A stretch of DNA of 64,000 bases from Bacteroidota bacterium (GTDB lineage: Bacteria; Bacteroidota; Rhodothermia; Rhodothermales; UBA10348), in the NCBI GenBank assembly GCA_022567305.1, contig JADFHF010000010.1:31712-95711 (forward strand), in the 5' to 3' direction. A program made the position numbers and the translations under genes. The stretch's first letter is position 1. Every line of letters starts with the position of its first letter. This document shows positions 46,001 through 52,584 of this stretch, piece by piece. Below the pieces are notes generated by a model. That model ran no database searches and had not been told where the DNA came from. It saw nothing but the letters and a program-made list of their open reading frames with translations.

Positions 46001-48034
46001 TTCGGTGACGTCATATTCAGAATCCGACGATTCGGACAGTCGACGTGTGAGCTCCTGACGAATCCGATTCCGCATGAGCTGTTTACCGAGTTCGATGCCA
46101 TCTTCCACTTCAATAGGCGCTGAGTTGGCAATTTCGGCCGCCATTTCTTCAGCATCCAGATTGGCTTTACTCAGTTCAGATTCGATCCTGGTTCTCATTC
46201 TGGTAACGAGAATTGGAATCGCATCTTCTATACTGTCACCGGTTTCGAGGGGTAACCTGTTTGCGATTTCCTCGGCCATGGCATGGGTATCGAATTCAAC
46301 ACCGGCCAGTTTTTGAGAGACTTGTTTGCGCGTGCGGGATTCGAGTATCTCCATGGCGCTCTCAATTCGGTCCGAAATCTCGATCGGTGCATCGATCGCC
46401 AACTCACGTCCGATAGCATCCAGATCCAGTTCAGCCGAATAAATTTTCTCCTTAACGATATCCTTCGTTCGCGCCCGAAGGATCGACATGGCTTCTTCCA
46501 AATTGGAATCGATCTCAATTTCAATTCTGCGGGCAATCTCCTCAGCCATGGCCTCGGAGCCGACGTCGATAACCGAAAGTTCCTTGACCAAGAGGTCATG
46601 CATCCTGGATTTCAAGATGGAAGCGGCCGCATCAGCGTCGAAGTCGGCCTGTATGGGCATTTTCTGGGCGACTTCTTCAGAAATCGGCTGAGCATCAATC
46701 GAGATCTGCTCGAGCTGATCGCGCACATCCTGATAAACTCTGTCCTCGAGAATCGACTGGGCATTTTCAGAATCGAATTCAGGATTTACGTCAATATTGT
46801 ACGCGAGGTCTTCTGCAATCGAATTGGTGTCAATCTTGATTTTGATCAGTTTCTTCTGAATCTCCGCCTGAATTCTGTTGGTCAGGATATTTTCTGCGGT
46901 TGCCAAATCGGCCTCGACCTCAACGGGCATGCTCTTGGCCACATCTGCTGTTAACTCAGCAGCGTTCAGTTCCAAGCTTTCGAGGTGATTCCGAACTTTC
47001 TTTCTGAGCCGAGACTTGAATAATTCTTCGGCTCCCGAAAGGTCATACTTGCGATTCAATTTCATTGAGGAAGCCACGTCTGCAGCAACGCCCTCACCGT
47101 CGATAGATACCTGTTTCAGTTGCTCGTGGATCTGATCCCGGGTTCTTGAGATTAGGCGGTCGGTTGCGTCTCCTAAATCAACATCCGCATCCAGCTCCAT
47201 GGACTGGGCGACTTCAGACGCAATAGCGGCTGTGTCAAGTTCAATTTCAGACAATTCGCGTTCGATCCTTTCTTTGAGGCGCGCATTGATTACCTCCATA
47301 GCCAAGCTGACATCCGATACAACTGTCGTATTGGATGCCAGGTCGTTCACGAGTGACGCGGAATCAATCTCTATCTTTTCAAGTCGCTCAGAGATCTTCT
47401 GGTACATTTGCGTCTCAATCTCTTTGACAGCGATCTCCAGATCCCGTGAAACGTCAACGTCCGTGTTGGAGAGTACCTCTTGAACAAGATTAGATGTGTC
47501 TATCTCTATGTTAGACAGCTTGTTTGATGCTATTTCTCGCGTTCTACTTTCGAGGATCGAATGGGCCTCTGTAAGATGTTCGTCGATGTTTATTGAAACG
47601 GATTCGGCCAATTCTCGAACGATGGCACCGGAATCGTCAGCCATTTCAGACAGCTTAGATTCGATGATTTCAACGACGCGTGAATGAACTTCTTGCTCGA
47701 CGCATGCACCCAGTTCTTTAAGAGCATCCCCTTCTGAAAGTGCTTTCAGCACGATGGGATTCACCGCCGCTTCGAGTTCGCTGAAAGGCGGCATCACCTG
47801 TCGAGCCAGCTGCCCGAGAATACGTTCACGGAGCTTCTCGGGAATTCCCTTCCCATCTGAATCCAGCTCGATTTCGTCTAAGCGCGTGGCTAGCTCTGCG
47901 TCCTCCAGTGACGCGAGCTCAGTAGTTGCTTGCTTTATGATTGACCGGAAGATTTGTTGTTTAACATTCTCCTTTAAATGGGCAATCTTGTTTTCATCAT
48001 TTCTGTGAGGCATAGCCTTGTGATGCCAAAGCAT
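43064..48034 (-). CDS. Giant helical-repeat protein with C-terminal GvpL/GvpF gas-vesicle domain
   Basis: This 1,656-residue acidic protein has no signal peptide or membrane helix, so it should be cytoplasmic. Residues 127-664 are twelve tandem units of 45 residues (one of 43); from about 659 to 1186 the same kind of unit continues with a period of exactly 44. Units carry heptad-like Leu/Ile spacing and repeated phrases such as KLSNIEIDTS, ELSEIELDTA and AMEILESRTR. Residues 1205-1377 are Ser/Asp/Glu-rich and probably disordered. Residues 1378-1642 match GvpL/GvpF: YYVYGITSAE, NWLKDKVRRHAAVL, LVPILFGI, FGVRVLCD, AAYLVPISME and SGPWPPFHFV. GvpF/L proteins bind GvpA and take part in gas vesicle assembly. 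No gvpA, gvpN, gvpK or other gvp gene is nearby. The start may also be the ATG at 48011-48013. Confidence 0.9.
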   Translation of the reverse strand: MLWHHKAMPHRNDENKIAHLKENVKQQIFRSIIKQATTELASLEDAELATRLDEIELDSDGKGIPEKLRERILGQLARQVMPPFSELEAAVNPIVLKALSEGDALKELGACVEQEVHSRVVEIIESKLSEMADDSGAIVRELAESVSINIDEHLTEAHSILESRTREIASNKLSNIEIDTSNLVQEVLSNTDVDVSRDLEIAVKEIETQMYQKISERLEKIEIDSASLVNDLASNTTVVSDVSLAMEVINARLKERIERELSEIELDTAAIASEVAQSMELDADVDLGDATDRLISRTRDQIHEQLKQVSIDGEGVAADVASSMKLNRKYDLSGAEELFKSRLRKKVRNHLESLELNAAELTADVAKSMPVEVEADLATAENILTNRIQAEIQKKLIKIKIDTNSIAEDLAYNIDVNPEFDSENAQSILEDRVYQDVRDQLEQISIDAQPISEEVAQKMPIQADFDADAAASILKSRMHDLLVKELSVIDVGSEAMAEEIARRIEIEIDSNLEEAMSILRARTKDIVKEKIYSAELDLDAIGRELAIDAPIEISDRIESAMEILESRTRKQVSQKLAGVEFDTHAMAEEIANRLPLETGDSIEDAIPILVTRMRTRIESELSKANLDAEEMAAEIANSAPIEVEDGIELGKQLMRNRIRQELTRRLSESSDSEYDVTEEVVSNLKFDEDRLTELTEEARATWHDRLISRIESRVRESIDTVEELQATALAKFVSSGSWFDQAVSKTQTQLREMVAQQTERQINDSSEFVDEASAEVMQKTSLLEESSSHVRKLLIEKVAQDALNSLDNFEEIVGEARLHIEHDHDVLIAANAVLRNKVLQDVAASVLAELSDADKASVEAMSYVTNEHPNFKKASELVRQKVTEKISNRVLSELSDSSKIADSVERAFETQSEYVQKALLASNQKMVEKITALMVERLEDVEQVASAAASSIPTDSDVFARAIDEATRRLTEEVAQASKERLADKHVTSSKARLMLRPSLPEVEQAADALETQLLSEVSEEAKRRLNDVEKSSEKARSFVDDENDQMRAIASRLKETLLKETASSALNELSDNYIAATEARAHIGDDEAQIDQVVAVLREMLVSEIAKAGVDQLGSPSEVARESMERLPDDSEPVQAAVESLKEMLISEILNQSIDCLSDADATASDVIDRIDSEHTVLRSASKIVREKMTERLFQEALKALSAGSKDGDESAEQAFFSDVLNTLTSKSTRESTVSDTDTVSSETEIDEPHESELNSTESVESEWKTLADLGSDEESESNSEANPDEGSESETESSQEQEDESAHPSEESGSTDDLTDSSDAGDAGPGPSFTFEKSDADSWDTDPDVRDAIASDSPMGDGSTVGNAPSLTVSSSPDVGQVYYVYGITSAESAGIIDTEILSGMTDSSKVFVLNGGQLSAIVSLEDSHSFGTHAIEESMRDTNWLKDKVRRHAAVLFEIKKDATLVPILFGISCDSEHAIVELITERQQHFEKMLERLHGKSEFGVRVLCDTKKLKDAISASDRQIDESIEGMPSGVSQVLKNILSNNDSSETSGIEQSLLETCIDRAHNTFLELSSEGTFKDVPNQTDEEGRTLIMNAAYLVPISMERQFGNSIERLATEYKALGIVFEKSGPWPPFHFVESNDDDEMGSNTEIGV
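44477..47656 (-). repeat. About 24 tandem 44/45-residue protein repeats
   Basis: By residue count, unit starts fall at 127, 172, 217, 260, 305, 350, 395, 440, 485, 530, 575 and 620 (period 45, one 43), and anchor positions then at 659, 703, 747, 791, 835, 879, 923, 967, 1011, 1055, 1099, 1143 and 1187 (period 44). The DNA itself is diverged, so the array is old and kept by selection on protein shape. Each unit probably forms two helices. Confidence 0.85.
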
Positions 48035-48394
48035 CGTTTTGTCTTACAGATTATTCCGAGCTATGCGAATACCATGATTGTGCCTCATTCAAAATCATTC
48101 ACGGAAGAGATGACTCATTACTCCCAGATCAGCCCATTTCTCTAATATTTGGGCGATTTGTTTAGTCTAACCGCTCAGTCAGATGAGAGACCATCCTGCG
48201 TGAAAGGCACGCCGCAGGACGGAAATATCAGCGTTTGCGTAGGAAAAATGTGCCTTCTGCCAAACTGGATCGAAGTTTCTGCGAACGGGTGTTACGCCAA
48301 ATGCGAACATGCGTAACTTCGGACCTTTGCCGATCTACATCGCGCATCGATCGTGATACACGACGTGTTAATACTGTGAACGAACCGATCAGAC
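48035..48394. other. 360-base non-coding divergent region between the GvpL/F-repeat gene and pruA
   Basis: No convincing gene or tRNA is present. It should hold both promoters. A hairpin-forming segment lies at 48195-48218 (CCTGCG and CGCAGG arms, with an alternative inner stem GCGTG/CACGC), and an inverted repeat lies at 48291-48317. The only open frame crossing it on the minus strand overlaps pruA and has no family features. Confidence 0.7.
48291..48317. promoter_or_regulatory. Inverted repeat upstream of pruA
   Basis: GTTACGC (48291-48297) and GCGTAAC (48311-48317) are perfect 7-base inverted arms spaced 20 bases apart, about two helical turns, 78 bases before the pruA ATG. A direct repeat TGCGAAC (48280 and 48302) overlaps it. 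A regulator-binding site for pruA is possible; the GntR-type gene in the same cluster is one candidate regulator. Confidence 0.4.
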
Positions 48395-50047
48395 ATGAAT
48401 AATTTATACCCAATGGTTCCGACGCCCACCAATGAGCCCGTTCGGTCTTATGCGCCAGGAAGCGACGAGCGCGCGTCACTCAGAAAACGTCTGTCAGAGA
48501 TGCGGAACGAAGTCGTTGAGATCGGGGCGTTTATAGGGGGTAAAGAAGTGCATACGGGAACGGAGATACCCGTTTACGCTCCACACGAACTAAGCCGCCA
48601 GATCGGCACATCTCATCAATGTGGAGAAACGGATATTCAGAATGCCATCAAGAGCGCTGTTGAGGCCCGACATGAATGGAAAAACCTCCCGTGGACTGAA
48701 AGAGCATCTGTATTCTTAAAGGCTGCAGATCTTCTTGCCGGACCGTGGAGAGATACCATCAATGCTTCCACCATGCTCGGACAGAGCAAAAACGCTTACC
48801 AGGCTGAAATTGACTCGGCTTGCGAACTGATTGATTTTTTTCGGTTCAACGTCCACTATATGGAGCGGATCTATCAAGAACAGCCGGCTTCCTCTCCCGG
48901 AATATGGAACAAGATGCAGTATAGACCCCTGGAAGGGTTCGTATTTGCAGTCACCCCGTTCAACTTTACAGCGATTGCCGGTAATCTTCCTACGGCTCCA
49001 GCACTCATGGGAAATACGGTTGTCTGGAAACCGGCGACGTCTTCGATCCACTCTTCCTACTACATATACAAGCTCCTGGAGGAAGCGGGCCTGCCACCCG
49101 GAGTGATCAATATGATTCCGGGGCGTGGTTCACAGGTGGGTAAACACGTCTTTTCGTCCGAACATTTTTCCGGCCTGCATTTCACAGGATCGACTTCCAC
49201 GTTTCGATACATGTGGGGAACGATTGCCGACAATCTGGGCTCATACCACTCGTATCCGAGAATAGTCGGCGAAACAGGCGGCAAGGATTTTATTGTGGCT
49301 CACGCGTCCGCTGATCCGGCCGAGGTGGCGACGGCGATTGTCCGAGGTGGGTTCGAATATCAGGGGCAGAAATGCTCTGCCGCGTCGAGAATCTATCTAC
49401 CTGAATCTCGCTGGGAAGCTACCAGGGATGTCCTGCTTGGTCAGCTGAGCGAGATCAAGGTGGGTCCCGTAGAGGACTTTTCGAATTTTATGAATGCCGT
49501 GATAGACCGGAGTGCCTTTGAGAGCATTACGGGCTATATCGATCATGCGAAAGAGAGCTCCGACGTGGAGGTGCTTCATGGCGGCGGATATTCAGACGAG
49601 GAAGGCTATTTCATCGAGCCAACCGTTCTGCTGACCCAAGACCCCACGTATCGCACCATGTGCGAAGAGATATTTGGACCCGTCGTGTCGATTTATGTAT
49701 ACGAGGATTCCAAATATATGGAGACACTGGACCTCGTCGACCGATCCTCACCGTATGCCTTGACCGGAGCCGTATTTGCCCGGGACCGGGATGTCATTAT
49801 CGCTTCTACAGAGCGTCTCTCAGACAACGTCGGCAATTTTTATATCAACGACAAGCCATCCGGAGCCGTGGTCGGCCAGCAGCCCTTCGGAGGAGCCCGC
49901 GCGTCGGGTACCAATGACAAAGCGGGATCGCATCTGAATCTCTTGAGATGGGTTTCTGCCAGAACGATCAAGGAGAATTTTAACCCGCCCTCAGATTATC
50001 GCTACCCATTCCTCGAAAACGATCCTGATGATGTCAATATCATCTAG
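48395..50047 (+). CDS. pruA: L-glutamate gamma-semialdehyde (1-pyrroline-5-carboxylate) dehydrogenase
   Basis: The enzyme oxidises glutamate semialdehyde to glutamate with NAD+, the last step of proline and ornithine/arginine breakdown. The 550-residue length fits the eukaryote-like stand-alone P5C dehydrogenases. Signatures are EGFVFAVTPFNFTAIAGNLP near residue 182, FTGSTSTFRYMW near 265, catalytic Glu in VGETGGKDF near 290, catalytic Cys in YQGQKCSAASR near 325, and EEIFGPVVSIYVY near 425. The ATG at 48395 is 45 bases... it begins the cluster with the dehydrogenase at 50093. Proline dehydrogenase (putA/prodh) is not in the window. Confidence 0.94.
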   Translation: MNNLYPMVPTPTNEPVRSYAPGSDERASLRKRLSEMRNEVVEIGAFIGGKEVHTGTEIPVYAPHELSRQIGTSHQCGETDIQNAIKSAVEARHEWKNLPWTERASVFLKAADLLAGPWRDTINASTMLGQSKNAYQAEIDSACELIDFFRFNVHYMERIYQEQPASSPGIWNKMQYRPLEGFVFAVTPFNFTAIAGNLPTAPALMGNTVVWKPATSSIHSSYYIYKLLEEAGLPPGVINMIPGRGSQVGKHVFSSEHFSGLHFTGSTSTFRYMWGTIADNLGSYHSYPRIVGETGGKDFIVAHASADPAEVATAIVRGGFEYQGQKCSAASRIYLPESRWEATRDVLLGQLSEIKVGPVEDFSNFMNAVIDRSAFESITGYIDHAKESSDVEVLHGGGYSDEEGYFIEPTVLLTQDPTYRTMCEEIFGPVVSIYVYEDSKYMETLDLVDRSSPYALTGAVFARDRDVIIASTERLSDNVGNFYINDKPSGAVVGQQPFGGARASGTNDKAGSHLNLLRWVSARTIKENFNPPSDYRYPFLENDPDDVNII

Positions 50048-50092
50048 CGATCCGATCGAGCACCCTTAGAACTACCCATTTTACTTCAGAAG

Positions 50093-51115
50093 ATGACGAA
50101 TAAATATCGCGTGGTTCAATATGGAATGGGTCCAATCGGACAATCTTGTCTGAGAACCATTTTGGCGAAAGACTCGGCACTCGAACTGGTTGGGGCGATC
50201 GACATCGACCCTGACAAAGTTGGAAAAGACGTTGCCGATATCATTGGACGAGATGAAAAAACAGGTTTAACGGTCTCGGCCGATGTACAGACTGTTCTTG
50301 AGTCCACCAAACCGGATGCCGTTGTGCATACGACGTCTTCGTTTTTGGATCGGATGTACGACCAACTCATTCTGTGTGCCAAGTCGGGTGCAAATGTAGT
50401 CTCATCGACTGAAGAACTGGTGTTTCCATTTGACCGATATCCGGAAATTTCTCGTGAGATCGACGCCGCCGCAAAAGAGAACGGTATCACTATTTTGGGT
50501 ACGGGTGTCAATCCAGGGTACGCCATGGATGCATTAGCACTCATGGCAACAGGCGTTTGCAATGAAGTAACCCGAATCGAGGTAAATCGCGTGGTGGATG
50601 CCGGTCTCCGGCGTCTCCCCCTCCAGATAAAGGTGGGTGCTGCGTTGACTGCTGAAGTTTTTGAAGAAAGAAAGGCCACCGGCAAGTTCGGCCACATCGG
50701 ACTCGTCGAATCGGTGCGATTGGTCGCTTCAGGACTCGGGTGGACGCTCTCACGGATTGACGAACAACTGAATGCGGTGATTTCTGAACGGAAGGTCGTT
50801 ACTCCGTATTTGACCGTCGAGGAGGGCCAGGTCGCGGGTATCCACCATTCAGCGAGTGGATACATTGGAGATGAGGAGGTTTTGTCGCTTAATCTGCAGA
50901 TGTTCGTGGGCGCCGAAGATCCAAGGGATGCTATTTCGGTCCATGGTGACCCTCCCATTGATCTCCTGATTCGCGGCGGCATCTTTGGCGATACGGCCAC
51001 CGTAGCAACACTCATTAATGGGATTCCTCAGGTCGTTTCGGGAGTTCCGGGACTCGCAACGGTCGTCGATGTCCCCTTGCCGAAGGCCTTCGGCACCAAG
51101 TGGTCGTTGCAATAG
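50093..51115 (+). CDS. 2,4-diaminopentanoate dehydrogenase-like oxidoreductase (DapB-fold)
   Basis: The 340-residue protein has an N-terminal Rossmann domain (VVQYGMGPIGQSCLRTIL at 7-24) with the dihydrodipicolinate-reductase look, followed by GTGVNPGYAMDALALMATGV near 142 and a C-terminal domain like that of 2,4-diaminopentanoate dehydrogenase (Ord) from clostridial ornithine fermentation, ending PQVVSGVPGLATVVDVPLP. Homologues labelled dihydrodipicolinate reductase are common outside clostridia with unknown substrates. It follows pruA by 45 bases, so an amino acid catabolic role, perhaps on an ornithine- or lysine-derived substrate, is plausible. The full Ord pathway (OrA/OrB mutase) is absent here. 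Confidence 0.8.
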   Translation: MTNKYRVVQYGMGPIGQSCLRTILAKDSALELVGAIDIDPDKVGKDVADIIGRDEKTGLTVSADVQTVLESTKPDAVVHTTSSFLDRMYDQLILCAKSGANVVSSTEELVFPFDRYPEISREIDAAAKENGITILGTGVNPGYAMDALALMATGVCNEVTRIEVNRVVDAGLRRLPLQIKVGAALTAEVFEERKATGKFGHIGLVESVRLVASGLGWTLSRIDEQLNAVISERKVVTPYLTVEEGQVAGIHHSASGYIGDEEVLSLNLQMFVGAEDPRDAISVHGDPPIDLLIRGGIFGDTATVATLINGIPQVVSGVPGLATVVDVPLPKAFGTKWSLQ

Positions 51116-51140
51116 CCTCTGGGCATTTTTCTACACGCGC

Positions 51141-51620
51141 GTGCATAGAAACGCTGACTTTGTAGCCAAATCCGTGCGGCATCCGGGTGCTCGATCACGG
51201 GGTTCCGTTTTTTCGACAAGCCTTCTCAGACCCCTGGCTGCATGCATGCTTCCGGTTATGGTGGGAGCCTTGATCTCTATGCTGGAAGGGCTCCCGGCGT
51301 TGAAATACCTGTACATCGGTTTTCCTGTGGCTCTGCTATTGGCCGCCATCTGGACATCGATCAACACGCAACGCACGCTGGCCGAAATTCACCTCCGACC
51401 GGGCGCCATTGCAGTCCGTTCTACGCTCGCGGCTGCTTCTCCACCCGATGAACTTCACTGGTATCGCTTGCTGGATATTCGGGGTTCGAATTCCGAACTC
51501 GAGATCACGGTCGGGTACGATATATATCATGTGGAGAGAGAGTTCTGGCCCGATTTCGAATCATTGAAGTCGGAATTGGCCAAAACGCTGTATCAGTCTC
51601 AAGACCTTCAGGACATCTGA
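51141..51620 (+). CDS. Small membrane protein with two helices and a cytoplasmic PH-like tail
   Basis: The best start is GTG at 51141, 25 bases after the preceding stop, giving 159 residues. Two adjacent hydrophobic helices (ACMLPVMVGALISML and YLYIGFPVALLLAAIW) are followed by about 80 soluble residues with RTLAEIHLRPGAIAVRSTL, YRLLDIRGSNSELEITVGY and a final amphipathic helix. This layout resembles bacterial PH-domain membrane proteins, but no family is certain. It lies between the Ord-like gene and the GntR-type regulator on the same strand. Confidence 0.6.
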   Translation: MHRNADFVAKSVRHPGARSRGSVFSTSLLRPLAACMLPVMVGALISMLEGLPALKYLYIGFPVALLLAAIWTSINTQRTLAEIHLRPGAIAVRSTLAAASPPDELHWYRLLDIRGSNSELEITVGYDIYHVEREFWPDFESLKSELAKTLYQSQDLQDI

Positions 51621-51663
51621 TCAATTCGCTCCGTATCATTTGCCACGAATCGACCCCACAAGT

Positions 51664-52584
51664 ATGATCCAAGTCGATCGAACATCTGACGTCCCGCTCC
51701 ACGCCCAGCTTACCATCCGGCTCCGTTTTTTAATTGCCAGCGGGTATTATTCCACCGGTGATTTATTGCCCTCCACCCGGGCGATGGCCAAACAGCTTGG
51801 TATATCCTTCCACACCGTACGAAGGGCCTATTTGGCTCTCGAGGAAGAACGCTTCCTCGAAGTCCGACAGGGCGCGGGCTTTTCGGTCATCGACTACACA
51901 CTCCCTTCGAAATCCTATCGTATGGAACAGGGCGCGTCCATCGTCCACGATGCGCTTCAACAATTGATTGGCCTCGGGTTCGATGATCAGGAGATCGACT
52001 ATTTGATACAAGAGCAATCCTCTTTGCTGGAAACGGAGGAACTCCCTTACAAATTGGCTCTCGTTGGCGCGTACCGGGAATGGACGAATCACTGTGCCGA
52101 GCACTTGTCAGATAGCCTTCGGCGCAAGGTCATCCCGATAGCCTTGACGGACCTTGTGCATCATGCCGATGCAGACTTCATCTTTGTTCCGTTCCGCATG
52201 CTCCGTTCAATACTCACCCAGGCGCCTAGAGCAGATGTAATAGGGGTTCAAACCGAACTCGGGGCTGAACCATTGGGCCTGGTGTCAAGATTGCTTGAAC
52301 GAGAAACGTTAGGCCTGGTCACTCAATATGCAGACGCGATAGGTCCGCTCACGAGCGAACTCCGCGAACAGACCCGATTCAGCGGACAGATTCTGGCCGT
52401 ATCGGTAGAGCATGGCAAGTCACACGTCGAGCCCGTGCTTTCTCAGAGCGAACTCGTTTTATATACTCAGGCGGCGTGGAGGACCATTAGACCAACTACC
52501 CCGACATCTCACCGGCACGCCCTACTCACGTTTGATATAACAGACTCATCAATCGATCGTCTGAGGCAACTGATCCCCACCTGA
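51664..52584 (+). CDS. GntR-family transcriptional regulator with unfamiliar ligand domain
   Basis: The ATG at 51664 gives 306 residues; an upstream TTG at 51640 is less likely. Residues 1-75 are a GntR winged helix: MIQVDRTSDVPLHAQLTIRL, LPSTRAMAKQLGISFHTVRR and LEVRQGAGFSV. The C-terminal region (about 100-306) is not the UTRA, FCD or aminotransferase type that I know; it may be a small periplasmic-binding-like or novel sensor domain. The neighbouring amino acid genes make a catabolic regulator likely. The last 36 coding bases overlap, on opposite strands, the end of the PgpH-type gene. Confidence 0.82.
   Translation: MIQVDRTSDVPLHAQLTIRLRFLIASGYYSTGDLLPSTRAMAKQLGISFHTVRRAYLALEEERFLEVRQGAGFSVIDYTLPSKSYRMEQGASIVHDALQQLIGLGFDDQEIDYLIQEQSSLLETEELPYKLALVGAYREWTNHCAEHLSDSLRRKVIPIALTDLVHHADADFIFVPFRMLRSILTQAPRADVIGVQTELGAEPLGLVSRLLERETLGLVTQYADAIGPLTSELREQTRFSGQILAVSVEHGKSHVEPVLSQSELVLYTQAAWRTIRPTTPTSHRHALLTFDITDSSIDRLRQLIPT

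Noticed and set aside
46283..46954. 223-codon plus-strand frame inside the giant repeat gene
   Set aside because: Antisense to a continuous 1,656-codon frame with strict repeat periodicity; no independent support.
43064..48034. Possibility that this region is part of a full gas vesicle cluster
   Set aside because: Neighbours are a LolC/E-type permease and pruA; no GvpA-, GvpN-, GvpK- or GvpJ-like protein was found in the window.
50116..51015. 299-codon minus-strand frame opposite the Ord-like gene
   Set aside because: Ser/Thr/Pro-rich composition typical of an antisense shadow; the plus-strand protein has clear domains.
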